Part shown: piece by piece, positions 42,605-53,500 of the stretch
Numbering within the stretch: position 1 is the stretch's first letter
Layout of the letters: every line of letters starts with the position of its first letter
Source of the DNA: JBCAXA01 sp038534295
Lineage (GTDB): Bacteria > Pseudomonadota > Gammaproteobacteria > Steroidobacterales > Woeseiaceae
DNA length: 64,000 nucleotides
Reading direction: 5' to 3'
NCBI GenBank assembly: GCA_038534295.1
Contig: JBCAXA010000001.1
Coordinates: forward strand, 1,364,001 to 1,428,000
Translations under genes and position numbers: made by a program
The notes under the pieces: model-generated
Databases searched by the model: none
The model's input: only the letters and a program-made list of their open reading frames with translations
What the model was told of the DNA's origin: nothing

Positions 42605-44443
42605 CTACACGTAGTGCTCGGCGATTTTGTTGACGAACTCGTCGCCGAAAACCTGAGTGTTCGCGTCGATCGCCTTGATTCGGCTGCCGAGCCAGTTGTA
42701 GCCAAACAGCGCCGGGATCGCGACGACCAGACCAGCCACCGTTGCCGCCAGAGCCGCGGCGATACCGGGTGCAATCGAGTTGACGTTGACGTCGCCGGTC
42801 GCCGCGATGGCGGCGAACGTGATCATGACGCCGACTACGGTGCCGAGCAGACCGAGGAACGGACCACCCGAGATCGCGATCGTCAGCAGCACCATCAGGC
42901 TGTCGAGCTTCTGGCGCTGGCGCACATGCGCGGCGTCGATAGACGCACCAATCGCGCTGATGGTTTCGGCCGAGAATCCGGCACGCTGCGAACCGACCGC
43001 CGGCGAGCGCTGCCCGATGCGTTTTTTCACTTCCATCGCGCCGGCGTGATACAGCGGAAACAGCGTCGACGGGTGGAAACTGGTCTCGTCTTCGACCGCA
43101 GCGCCGAGCACCGACTCTTCGCGATGCGTGTCGATCGTCTCGCCTTCGACATCGAGCGCCAGCGGATCGCCGGTCAGCTGCTGGTATTGCTCCATGAAAC
43201 GGCGGTTTTGCCGCTCGACCCGGCTGAGCAGCGAGCCCTTGATCCACATGATGATCCACGAGATTACGGCCATCACCGCGCAGATGATGATCACCACCCA
43301 ACCGTCAACGGTGACGTTGCGCAGCGTGATCAGGAAGTAGTTCGGGTGGCCGGCGCCGGCGTCGTCGTTGCCCTCGTCCTGACCGGACTGCAGGACGGTT
43401 GAGAACGGCGCTTCGTTGGTCGCGACAAGCTTGATCGCCGACGGCGATACAGCGCTGCCGCTCACCAACACGCGATCGACGTCGCCGGAGAAGCCGCCGG
43501 TCAGATCGCCGATGATCCATTGGCCGGTAATGTCGCCGTCGACCGCGTCGGCGGTAGCGACCTCGAAGCCGTTGACGAACAGCTGGGTGCCGTCTTGCGC
43601 AACGCGCAGGGCGAGGTGAGCCCACTGTCCGGCCGAAATGTTTTGGCTGCTCGCAACGAGTTGTATGGATGCCGTTGGTGTGGTCAGCGTGGCGTACGGC
43701 GTGCCGCTGCGTGCGCCGAGCACGACTGACCCAGCGCCATCAGCACTGGTCTTGCTGGCAAACACCGGCTCGAACGACGACGCATCGGACGGCCGCACCC
43801 ACATCGACAGCGTGAATCCGGTCTGCGGAGAGACAACGAACCCGGGCGACGGCGGCAATTGAATCGTGCCTTCCGCGCCTTCGAGCACCGCGCCACCGCC
43901 GATCAAACTGGCCTCGGTATAGGTCGCGCCGTCGTTCTGCGGATGGTTGCCGTAGGCGGTCGCATCGCGAAATACACCGTTGGCTTCCGTGAAATCGAGC
44001 GCAACGCGCGTTGCCGTGTCGAAGGTGCGGCCAGGCTCGCCCCCGGCCGGCGCGTCGGGGTTGCCGTAATACATATAGACTGGCTCGGACGCAGCGCCCG
44101 GCGCGAGCCGCGGCACCTGCACCCAGATCAGGCCAATCTGCGTGACCGGATCCCATTTCTCAATGTAGAACGGGATCGGCGTGACATCGTCGGCGCCGAC
44201 GAATCGAATATCCGACCCGTCCGCTTTGACGTCGCCGAAAAACTCGAAGTTGCCGGCAGACAAACGCACCAGCATCGGCGTGTTGGTCAACGTCTCTTCG
44301 ATACCGGCACCGCTTGGCGTCGTGTTGAAGCTGAGGCTCTTCCGATAAGCCCAATCGTCGCTCCACCACGCGTGCGCAGACAGCGGCAGAGCCGCCAACA
44401 GCAGCCCGGCGAGGGCGCTACAGGCGCGTCTCGTCGTGATCAT
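42605..44443 (-). CDS. DUF2341-LamG-ExbB fusion (MotA/TolQ/ExbB proton channel with periplasmic sensor domains)
   Basis: 612 residues. A signal peptide (1-25) leads to a DUF2341 domain (about 28-150; WWSDDWAYRKSLSF). A LamG/concanavalin-like domain (about 160-345; FTLSMWVRPSDASSF) follows. Transmembrane helix 1 is at 381-401 and two ExbB helices are at about 517-545 and 556-585 (PFLGLLGTVVGVMITF and AATVAGLVVAIPALFGYN). Ordinary ExbB proteins are about 220-250 residues and lack the 350-residue periplasmic head. I infer that the head binds a surface protein or polysaccharide and couples it to the Ton motor. It is followed closely by exbD and tonB. Confidence 0.88.
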   Translation of the reverse strand: MITTRRACSALAGLLLAALPLSAHAWWSDDWAYRKSLSFNTTPSGAGIEETLTNTPMLVRLSAGNFEFFGDVKADGSDIRFVGADDVTPIPFYIEKWDPVTQIGLIWVQVPRLAPGAASEPVYMYYGNPDAPAGGEPGRTFDTATRVALDFTEANGVFRDATAYGNHPQNDGATYTEASLIGGGAVLEGAEGTIQLPPSPGFVVSPQTGFTLSMWVRPSDASSFEPVFASKTSADGAGSVVLGARSGTPYATLTTPTASIQLVASSQNISAGQWAHLALRVAQDGTQLFVNGFEVATADAVDGDITGQWIIGDLTGGFSGDVDRVLVSGSAVSPSAIKLVATNEAPFSTVLQSGQDEGNDDAGAGHPNYFLITLRNVTVDGWVVIIICAVMAVISWIIMWIKGSLLSRVERQNRRFMEQYQQLTGDPLALDVEGETIDTHREESVLGAAVEDETSFHPSTLFPLYHAGAMEVKKRIGQRSPAVGSQRAGFSAETISAIGASIDAAHVRQRQKLDSLMVLLTIAISGGPFLGLLGTVVGVMITFAAIAATGDVNVNSIAPGIAAALAATVAGLVVAIPALFGYNWLGSRIKAIDANTQVFGDEFVNKIAEHYV

Positions 44444-44544
44444 TCGCTCGTTTCTCCACTCACCGTTTGGCGTCCGTCCACCCTGTCGCCGTCACGGTTG
44501 TTGTAAATGCCGCAAGTTACGTTAAAAGTTTTGCAGTTTTGTAA

Positions 44545-44569
44545 AGAACGGCGGTCGGAACCGCGTTCT
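44545..44569 (-). terminator. Hairpin between tpsA and the ExbB fusion gene
   Basis: On the minus strand AGAACGCGGT pairs with ACCGCCGTTCT around a 4-nt loop, with one bulged base, then TTTA. It lies just after the tpsA stop and could reduce transcription into the Ton genes, giving less motor than adhesin. Confidence 0.5.
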
Positions 44570-44579
44570 ATAGCTGTCC

Positions 44580-47500
44580 TTACGGGCTGTCGCAACCCTC
44601 GCCCGTCTCCGGATTGCAGTCGCCAAACCCGAGAATGAAGACATCGAGGAACCCAAGTGCCTGATCCGCAAGCGGTGTATCGCTTTCCTCGTCTTCGCCG
44701 GCCGGCGCGACCGTCGCCTGCGCGGTATTGGTTGCGCTTGCTGCAACGGCGCTTACATTAGCGAGACCAGGCGCGATGGCGGTGTCTGTCGGTACACCGA
44801 CCGCAACGCCGGACACTTGAATATTGTCGGCACCGAGAACGGCAACGGCCGCGATGGTCAGGTTACCGGCGACGATGCCGGCATCGCCGGCGTTGACGAC
44901 GCCGCGCGGCGCAAACAAGTCGACGTTACCGGGCTCGACGCCGGGTGACGTGGCCAGGGTCTGAATACCCGAGCCAGTCAGTGCGGCCGGGAATTCGAAC
45001 TGCGTCGCGCCGGTGGTTGGATCGATTGTGATGACAGGCGGTGGCGCCGAGATAGCGGTTTTGGCGCCGCGACCGGCGTCGATGTCGCCGCGGGTCGACC
45101 AAATTAGGATGTCGCCGCCATCCGCCGCAAACACGCGCGACTCGTTGACCGCGAAGTCGTCGAACGACAGACCTTGGATATCGCCGAAACGCTGCGCAAC
45201 GATGCCAAGCTCCTCGGGCGGCTTGTTGATACCGAAGGATTCGGGTGGTGTGGCTAGACCCGCGTTGATCTGCCCGCCGGGCACCAGCAGCCGGATACTG
45301 CCGCCATCGAGCGTATAAACACGGCTGAAAAACAGCCGTACGTCGCCCACGTAGGCATTGACCTCACCCTCCTCAACGTTCGGGTTCGATCCGGGGAACA
45401 GCGTTGTCAGTGCATCGAAACCGCGCGTGAAATCGTTGTTGAGCTCCCCGGGCGATGCGGCCTCACGACCGGACGTCCTGAGCTCCGCGAAAAACGCTTG
45501 CTCGACGAACGATTCTTGCAGCTCCGTCGAGAGCCCGTCGAACGCCGCCAGCGCTGCCGTTTTGTCGTTGACCGGCTGGTCCAAATAGGTGTTGACGAAA
45601 TCGATGAGCGCGTCGTTGTAGTCGCTGCCGTCGACGAAGTAGGTCTCGATGAAGGTCGCGAAATCGGGCTCGGAGTCGCCGAGACCGGCGATCAGACTGA
45701 CGGCCGCACCGCCATCTGGCAGCACGCTGTTGTTGATGTCGCCCGCGGACGTGATGCCGTCGGAGGTCTGCAGGTCGATATCCCGACCGGCGCGCAGCTG
45801 CAGCAAGCCCGGACCGTTGATCGTCAGTTGCGCGTTGTTCGCGAGCAGCTGACCTTGATCGGCGCGGATACTCGGATAGTTGATGTCGCGGCCTGCCGAG
45901 AACACCGTCGCATCGGCGGCGTCGGTATGCTGAGCCTCCAGCGAGAAATTGATGATGTCGCGGCCGGCGCTAACGCGGACCGGCTTGGCTGAGTAGAACA
46001 GCGGTGAGCCACTCAACCCCGGAATCATCGTAACGTCACCGTTCAGCGCGACAACGCGCACAGGATCGGGGTCGCCCAAATGAACCGGTGTCGTCGCGTT
46101 AAACTCGGGACCGCGCGCTATGACGTTCGAAAAGCGCGCATCGAGGCCGTCGAACGTTTGCGTTGGAAAGTCGAGCGAGAAACGATCGCGCGGACCGACG
46201 TCCGACAGGATCAGCGCAATCGCATCGTCCTGACTGCCTACGGTGACGTTGTTCGCGGCCAGCAGATTCAAATTGCCGGTAGCCGACGGATACAAGGTCA
46301 ATGACGTCGGCAGCAAAACGTCCTCACTGAACGACACGAGATCGACCGACGGCGGCAGCAAAATTAGGCCTACCTGGTCCGGATCGAATTCGCGTAGCGA
46401 CGTGAAGCGGCCTTCGCGGTAGGCCCGGTCATAGCTGTCCGACGCTAGGATGAGATCCGTCGTCGTGGTCGTGCCGGCAATACTGGCGATCGACAGCGAC
46501 GTTGTGTCGGTGTAGGTCGAGAAATAGCTGCGCTGCGTCGGCGAGTTACCCACTTGGGCGAACGCTTGCGGTACGAACGTCGGACTGACGCCAAGTTCGA
46601 GGCTGGCATCGCCGCGTGCCGTCACGTCCACTTGCGCATCACCCAACGCGATGATCGGCGCGAACTGCGTGTACTCGTCGAACCGTCCACCGGCAACGAT
46701 CTCACCAACGCCTTGACCAACGAGGTAAGCACCGCCCAACACGTCGCGGCCGGCTTCGACGGTCAGATTGCCACCCGCGATCACTTCGACCAGATTATCT
46801 GCAGGTGCAACGCCGCCAATTTGACGGCCGACGGTCGGTACGCTTGCCGACAAATCCAGAATGTCACGACCGGCGGCTACTGCAACGTTGCCGCCACCTA
46901 ACGCACCGATGCCCTGTTGAAAGCCGGGCTGGAAAAACGAGCCGAAATTAATCGTCCAGCCCACCGAGCTTTGCAGGACGCCATCGAGCGACCGACCAGT
47001 CCGCCATAGCCACGACGTGAACAGCTGATCGCTCTCTGCGCCGAGGATGTCGCGCCCGGCTCGAAGCGTGATGTCGCCGCCTTCATCGGGATAGAGGCGG
47101 AATCCAAATGCGCTGGCAAGCAGCACGCCTTCAGTGGCAATACCGCTTGTGTAGAGCACCGAGGTTTGATCGCTCAGGACGAAATCACGTCCGGCAGCGA
47201 CATCGATACGACCGTTGCCGGTGCGCACGAGCGCCAGCGGCGCGATTGTGATGTCACCGGTACCTGGGTTGGTCGACAGTAAATCGGCGGCAGCCAAATC
47301 GGCACCAGCCGTCAGGCGATAGGACCAGCTATCGCCGTCGTAGGTCAGGAACGGCAAAAACACGCTCGAAAACGCATCGTTGACGCTGGCGTTTAGCAGC
47401 AAGTCGCCGCCGGCCCGCAACGTGAGCACGCCCGGGCGCTCATCGTTAGTGGCGGGATCAACGTCGTTGAAACGCCAGTTGAAAAGATTGAAATCGCTGG

Positions 47501-50500
47501 CAACGGTCAGATCACCGGTGGACTGAAGCACCACGCCCGGCAATAGATCGAAACGCGCGTCATCGGCAAAACCGAGTGCCGCGGTGAGCGCATCGGCGTT
47601 GCTCATGAAGTTAACCGCGTCGGCGAACCAGGGATTGGTCATGTCGGCGGCGGTGTCGGCGGCGTCGATCGATCCGTCGGCAACGTCGTACGTCTGGCGG
47701 CCCTCGACGATGATGGCGGCATCGCCCAGGATCTCACCGGCCAGGCCAATCATGTCATTGCTCGCGTCAGCATCGAGCAAACTGCCCAGCACGTCGCGCG
47801 TGACGCTTATCCAAAGTTCCGTATCGCCCGCGGTCTCTATAACGCTAGCCGCGCCGGTAAATACACCGGCATTTGCGCTGCTGAGACGAATAACGCTACC
47901 GAAGTCGTCCGCGCCCGCCTCGGCAACACGAATCGTCCCGGTGACACGCACATCGTCGCTAGCAACCAGGTCCAGTGAACGCTGTCGGTCGCCGGCCAAC
48001 TCGATCGTGCCGGCAACGCTGACGTTGCCTTGGTCGGCCTGCAGGCGCAGCGAACTCGCCGTGACCACTTGGCCGCTCGATAGGTCGAGGTCGCCCGGGC
48101 CGCGTTGGCGCAAACTGAGCTCGCCGCTGAAACCACCTGCCGCCGCCGCATCGATCAACGCTGAGCTGTTGGCGATGTTATTCGCATCGACGCGCAGGCG
48201 ACCGCCCTCGGCCCCGCCGCCGATAAGTGTCGCCCCATTGGTAACGGTGCCATTGGCCGCCTCGAGATCGATCGTGCCGCCACGACCGCTCGCGGCGCTC
48301 GAAACATCAATCATCGCGCCGGCAGCGAGCTGTACATCGCCGGTCGCCGAGCGCAGCACGACCGACCCGCCGGGAGCGGCAACGGTAAGACCGTCAAAAT
48401 CGAAAGCATCGCCGCTGGCATCGAGCTGACTGTTCGCCCCGACGATGACGTTACCGCCAGCGACGGCCTCTAGGATGCCGCTCGCCGCATCGACTCGGGC
48501 ATCGATCTCGATGTCGCTGTCGCTCGCGAGCACCAGTCGGCCGCCCGGCACGCTTGCGCCGGTGCCACCGTCGCCCTGGGCCGTCAAGCGCAGCGCGTTG
48601 GTCGCCTGAACTCGATAGTCGGCACCGGCTCCCAGCGTGAACAAACCGGCAGAGAAGACGACATCGCCGGCCGACACGAGCTCACCAACACCGGCAAAAA
48701 TCGTCGTATCGCTGGCGTTGAACAGCGCTTGATCGACGCCGTTCAGCGTAAACAAGCCGTCACCGAATTCGAGATTGGACGCTTGCACATTAATACGGCC
48801 GTCACCGGTCACCGGCGGAGCGGCAACGCCGTTGCCGCTCAGCACCACCGTCGGTGCGATCAGATCGAACTCAGCGCCGCTGGCAGCCGTCAACCCAGAC
48901 GCGTTGATCGACAGCCGTTCGGAAACATCGAGCGACACCATGCCGAAGACGCTGACGTCAGCGCGGCTGACGAGCAGCACTTCGGATGCGTTGATTGAGC
49001 TCAGCGCTGCGTTGTCCAACACCAGGCCGGAGCTGTCGGCCGGTGCATCGCCCAGCACGATACTTGCGGCACCGAGACGCAGTGAGCCGCCATCAATGTC
49101 GATCGTGCCGTCGGACACGGCGTCGCGCGTCGCATCCAACGCAATGGAACCTGTCGCTGAGAGCACCGCACCCGCTTGGACGTTGACATCGCCGGAAACA
49201 CCGGTGGCGTTGGTACGTACGATGTTGCGCTGCCCGCCGGCGCTGGTTCGAATGAGCGCCGCATCGCCGTCGACCAGCAAATCGCTGGTGGCTGTCGCAT
49301 TGCCGGTCGCAACGAGTTGCGCGCCTTCGCCGACCGTTACGCGATCGGTGGCCACCAACAGCAACTCGGGGTTCGGCACCGTCACACCGTCGGCAACCTC
49401 GACCACCGACGCGGTTGGGGCGATTATGACGCCGTCTTTACCGATGGTGCGTTGACCGCCGATTAAAACGCTTTCGGCGCCCAGCGCCGCCACGTCGTCT
49501 GCCCGAATCTCAACGAAGTTATCGGCACCGGTCGGATTGTCGACGATGCGCAAGAATTCACTGGCAATGTCGAGCGCCGCGCCGCGGTTGTTCGTCGTCG
49601 CCACCAGCTCGCCGGCGAGGTTCAAGGTCGCTGTTGCGTTCAGACTGACCGTGCCGGCATCCAGCGGCGTTCGCGCAGTGGTGTCAGCAAAAAACTCGCT
49701 GGCCAGGGCCAGGTCATACTGCGCTTCCTCGAAGGCACGCGAACGCGGTAGCAGCGCAAACCCTTGGCTGCGCGTCGCGCGGACATCGGTACCGTTGACA
49801 GTTGCGCGACCGGCAATGATGACGCTGCCGTCGAGGCCCTGGAACGCCTCTCCGGGCAGGATGTCGGTGTAGCCTTCGACGGGCGAGATCAAAAGTGCCC
49901 CCGGCAATATGGCGTAACGCGCCGGCAGCAAGGTGTAGTTACCGGCGGGCAAATCGCCGATACCGTCGAGAAACACCGAATCGCCGACCGCAAGGTTTAC
50001 GCCGTCCGATTCGGCGGGATCGATTGGCGCCGCCGACAGGTTGAGATCGGGAATGATCGCGAACAGATTGGGGTTGTCGTCAACCGACAAATAGTCGGTG
50101 GACCCGCCGATACCCGGCACGAACTCGTACGCCAGCAGATCGCCGCCGGCTGAAACGTCGATGCGAGCCCCGTCTTGCAGGTCGACGTTGGCCGCGTCGA
50201 GATTCACGCGTTGTTCGGGCACCGGCTGCAGCTCGCCGTCGAAAACCAGGGTTTCGTTGAAGCCGAGCGAAAAGGTCCAGTCGAGACCGCCCTGCAGCGT
50301 GCCGAAAGGCACGATCTGCCCGTCTAGCGACGTCGACGTGACGCTGCCGTCAGCGAGCAGAACATCGGTGCCCGTGAAGTTGATTGTGCCGTACGGCGCG
50401 CGCACCACCCCTTGCTGGTCTACCGTCGCCGCATCGAGCGTGAGTGTTCCGCCCGCTGACAGCACCGGCGCGCCGGGCCCGGTCGCTGGCGCGACCGTCA

Positions 50501-53500
50501 ACAGCCCGGTCTCGCCTTCGACGACGAAGCGGAAGTCGCTGAGCGTAGTTGGATAGACCTGCGTTGCCGTGAGCGTCAGCGGCGCATCGGTGACCAGCGA
50601 ACCCGGCAATGTGTTGATGCCGCTCACTTGCAGTCCGGTTGCGCGAATGTCGCCGGCGCTCACCAAATTGACGTCTTCGAAGCCAGCCACGCGGACATTT
50701 GCCAAAAGATCGATTAAATCGGCGTTTAGCTGCAGCGATCCGAATGGATTGTCGAGCGCATCGCCGATTTGCTGGAGCTGCACGGATTCGTGACCCAGCC
50801 GAATGCTCGACGCGCTGACGAACGCATCGCCAGTGCCGCCGATAAGCCGCGGCGCATCGATGGTCAGCCGACCCGGCAACTCCAAACTGAGCCCGCCGGC
50901 GAGGATGACCTCACCGATCGAGGCAATAAACGGCTGGCCGTTGCGAAACGTCTGCAGCGTTTCGGCACTCAGCGCGAGATCGTAAAAACCACCTTGCTCG
51001 ATCTGCTCGGCGCTGATCGTTGCAACGCCGACAAAAGCTTCCGGGACGCTTGCCCCGAGCGCAACCGTGATCCGATCGGTTTGCTCGGAAACGATAATGC
51101 GCCGGGTATTCAACGACAGGCTGGGCTCGCGGCCGCCGGTCGGGTCGTTGCCGCGCAGTTGTGCATCGATATCGATGCTGAGCGCAGCACCGGCCGTGCC
51201 GTCGACGTCGCCGCCAGCACCGTTCAAGGTGCCGCTGGTCAGCACGTATTCGGCGGCCGCCAGGTTCAGCGCACCGCCATTAGAGCCGACGAGCTGATCC
51301 GCAAATCCGGGGGCATTGGCGGTGCCGGTCCGAACGGTCAGCACCGTCTCGGTGCCCGAAACGTCGATGACCGAACCGGGCGTTAGCACGATGCCGTCGC
51401 GATTCGCGGTGATGTTTACCACACCGCCATCGAACACCTCGCCAAGCCGCCGATTGAGGCTGTCGACCTGCGACAGCGACGTACCGCTGACGTCGATGCT
51501 GGCGTTATCGCCAAGCCAGATGCCGCCGCTGGGGCGCGTCAACAGCGGCACCAGATTGTTCGACAGCGAGACGTTCACGGTGCCCGCCTGAGCCCGAATA
51601 CTGCCCTGCAGCGAAATAGTCGAGTTGGCAGCCAGATCGAGCGTCGCACGCGGATCGAGATCGATGCGCGAGCCTTCGCCCAAAATCAGGCCTTGCGCCG
51701 AATTGAAGGCGTCCAGATCGAGCAGAATGGAATCGCTGGTTGCGGCGTTGAGCGACACGTCGACCGGCCGTCGGAAAACGTCGGGCAGCGTCACGATATC
51801 GGTGAACGTTTCTAATGGCGTGCCGCTCGCGATCAAACTCGTGTTGCCGTTGAATTCACGGTTAACCTGCTGTGCGGCGATCTGCGTGTTCGGCGCAACG
51901 TCGATACCGAGCTGGTTGGAATTGACCGACACCGATGAGAAGCCGGCGGGAACGAACAAATCCGGCGTCAGCGACAGCTCACCGTCGTCGTCGGCGCAGT
52001 CGTTTGCGGCAATGCAGATGAGCCCTGCCGTGATTGACAGCGAACCGCCGTCGAGCAACGCGAAGGCGCGAAACTCAGCGTCAATAACGGTCGCCGACGT
52101 TTCGGCGCTGCGGTCGGGCGACGAAGCCAACGTGATCGAGCCCGCTGTGCCGGCAGTTACCGTGCCATCGGCATCTCGGTACGCGCCGCCGGACACATCG
52201 ATGACGCTGCCCTCGGCCAACGTCAGGTCGCCCTCGTTGGCGACGGCGCTGAACGTGCCGCCGTCGATCAGTCGCGGGTCGGTGGCGTCGCTGATCAACG
52301 GATTGTCGTTGACCCAGACACCAGACAGATCGATGTTGGCGCCGCCGGTGACGGTCAGCGACGGATTCTCGGCGTTGCTGACCGACGGTCGCGCCGTCAG
52401 ACGCACGCTGCCACTAGTGCTTGCGACGTCAGCGCCGAAGATGATTTCGGCGGCCGTCAAATCGATCGACGCGGCCCCCGGCAGGTCAAACGCCAGCTCC
52501 TCGCCGGCGGCAATCTGCCCGTTGGCGAGCACGGTCGTACGGGCAACCCGGCCGTCGCCGACGAGCTCGGGCCGCAGACGGCTGACGAATTCGTCGTCGA
52601 GTCGGTCGTTACGGGGATCGAATTGATCCCCATTGGCGTTCGTCAATGTCGGCAACACCAGTCCCGAAGCGATATCGACGTTGCCAAGCACCGAGTTTTG
52701 AAACGCACCGCCGCCGGGCGCGAGGTCGCCGCCGAGCGTCAGCTCGCCGCCGAGCGGCAGTTGATCGAACGGGCGATACAGCGACACCGAGCTGTCGAAG
52801 CTGCCGGGCGCAAAACGCTGGTATCGGCCCGCAACCGTTTCGGCGACGATCGCCCCGTCGAGGATGAAGCGCGGCGAAATGATGCTGACCGAACCGGCGT
52901 CATAGCCTTCCACATAACTCTGTTCGAAGGTTCCGCTGGCATCGGCCTGAAAGCCGTCGAACACCTCGGTCACGCCCCAGCGCGGGTGTTCGACGACGAA
53001 CGAATCGATGACCGAGACGTATTCGCGATCGCGATCGGCCTCGGCGATGTCGTAGATCTGGCCGTCGGCACCGAGCACGCGACTGGTGGTAACGTCGCCC
53101 TCGGTGTAGGTCGTAACGCCACCCGACACATCGAGCACGGCGCCATCGGCTACGATGACTGCACCTTCCGATGACAGATCGATCGTACCGCCGACCAGGC
53201 TGCGCTCACCGACCGTGCGCTCGATGTTCGAGATTTCCCCCGAGGCATCCGCCAACGGCGTGCCTTGCCATTCACTGCCATCTGCGCGCACGCCACGCTG
53301 GCGAATGTCGACCAACACGCTGTCCGAGCGAATATCGCCTTCGCGCTGCGCCGGACTGTCGGCGAGCTGATTACCGCGCAGCTCAACTTGAATGATGTTG
53401 TCTTCGACCGAACGCTCGACATCTGCACCAGACACGTCGATGCTGACGCCACTGTCGATAAATAGCCGCGTATCGTTCGGCTCGGCAGCCGCGAACTCTG

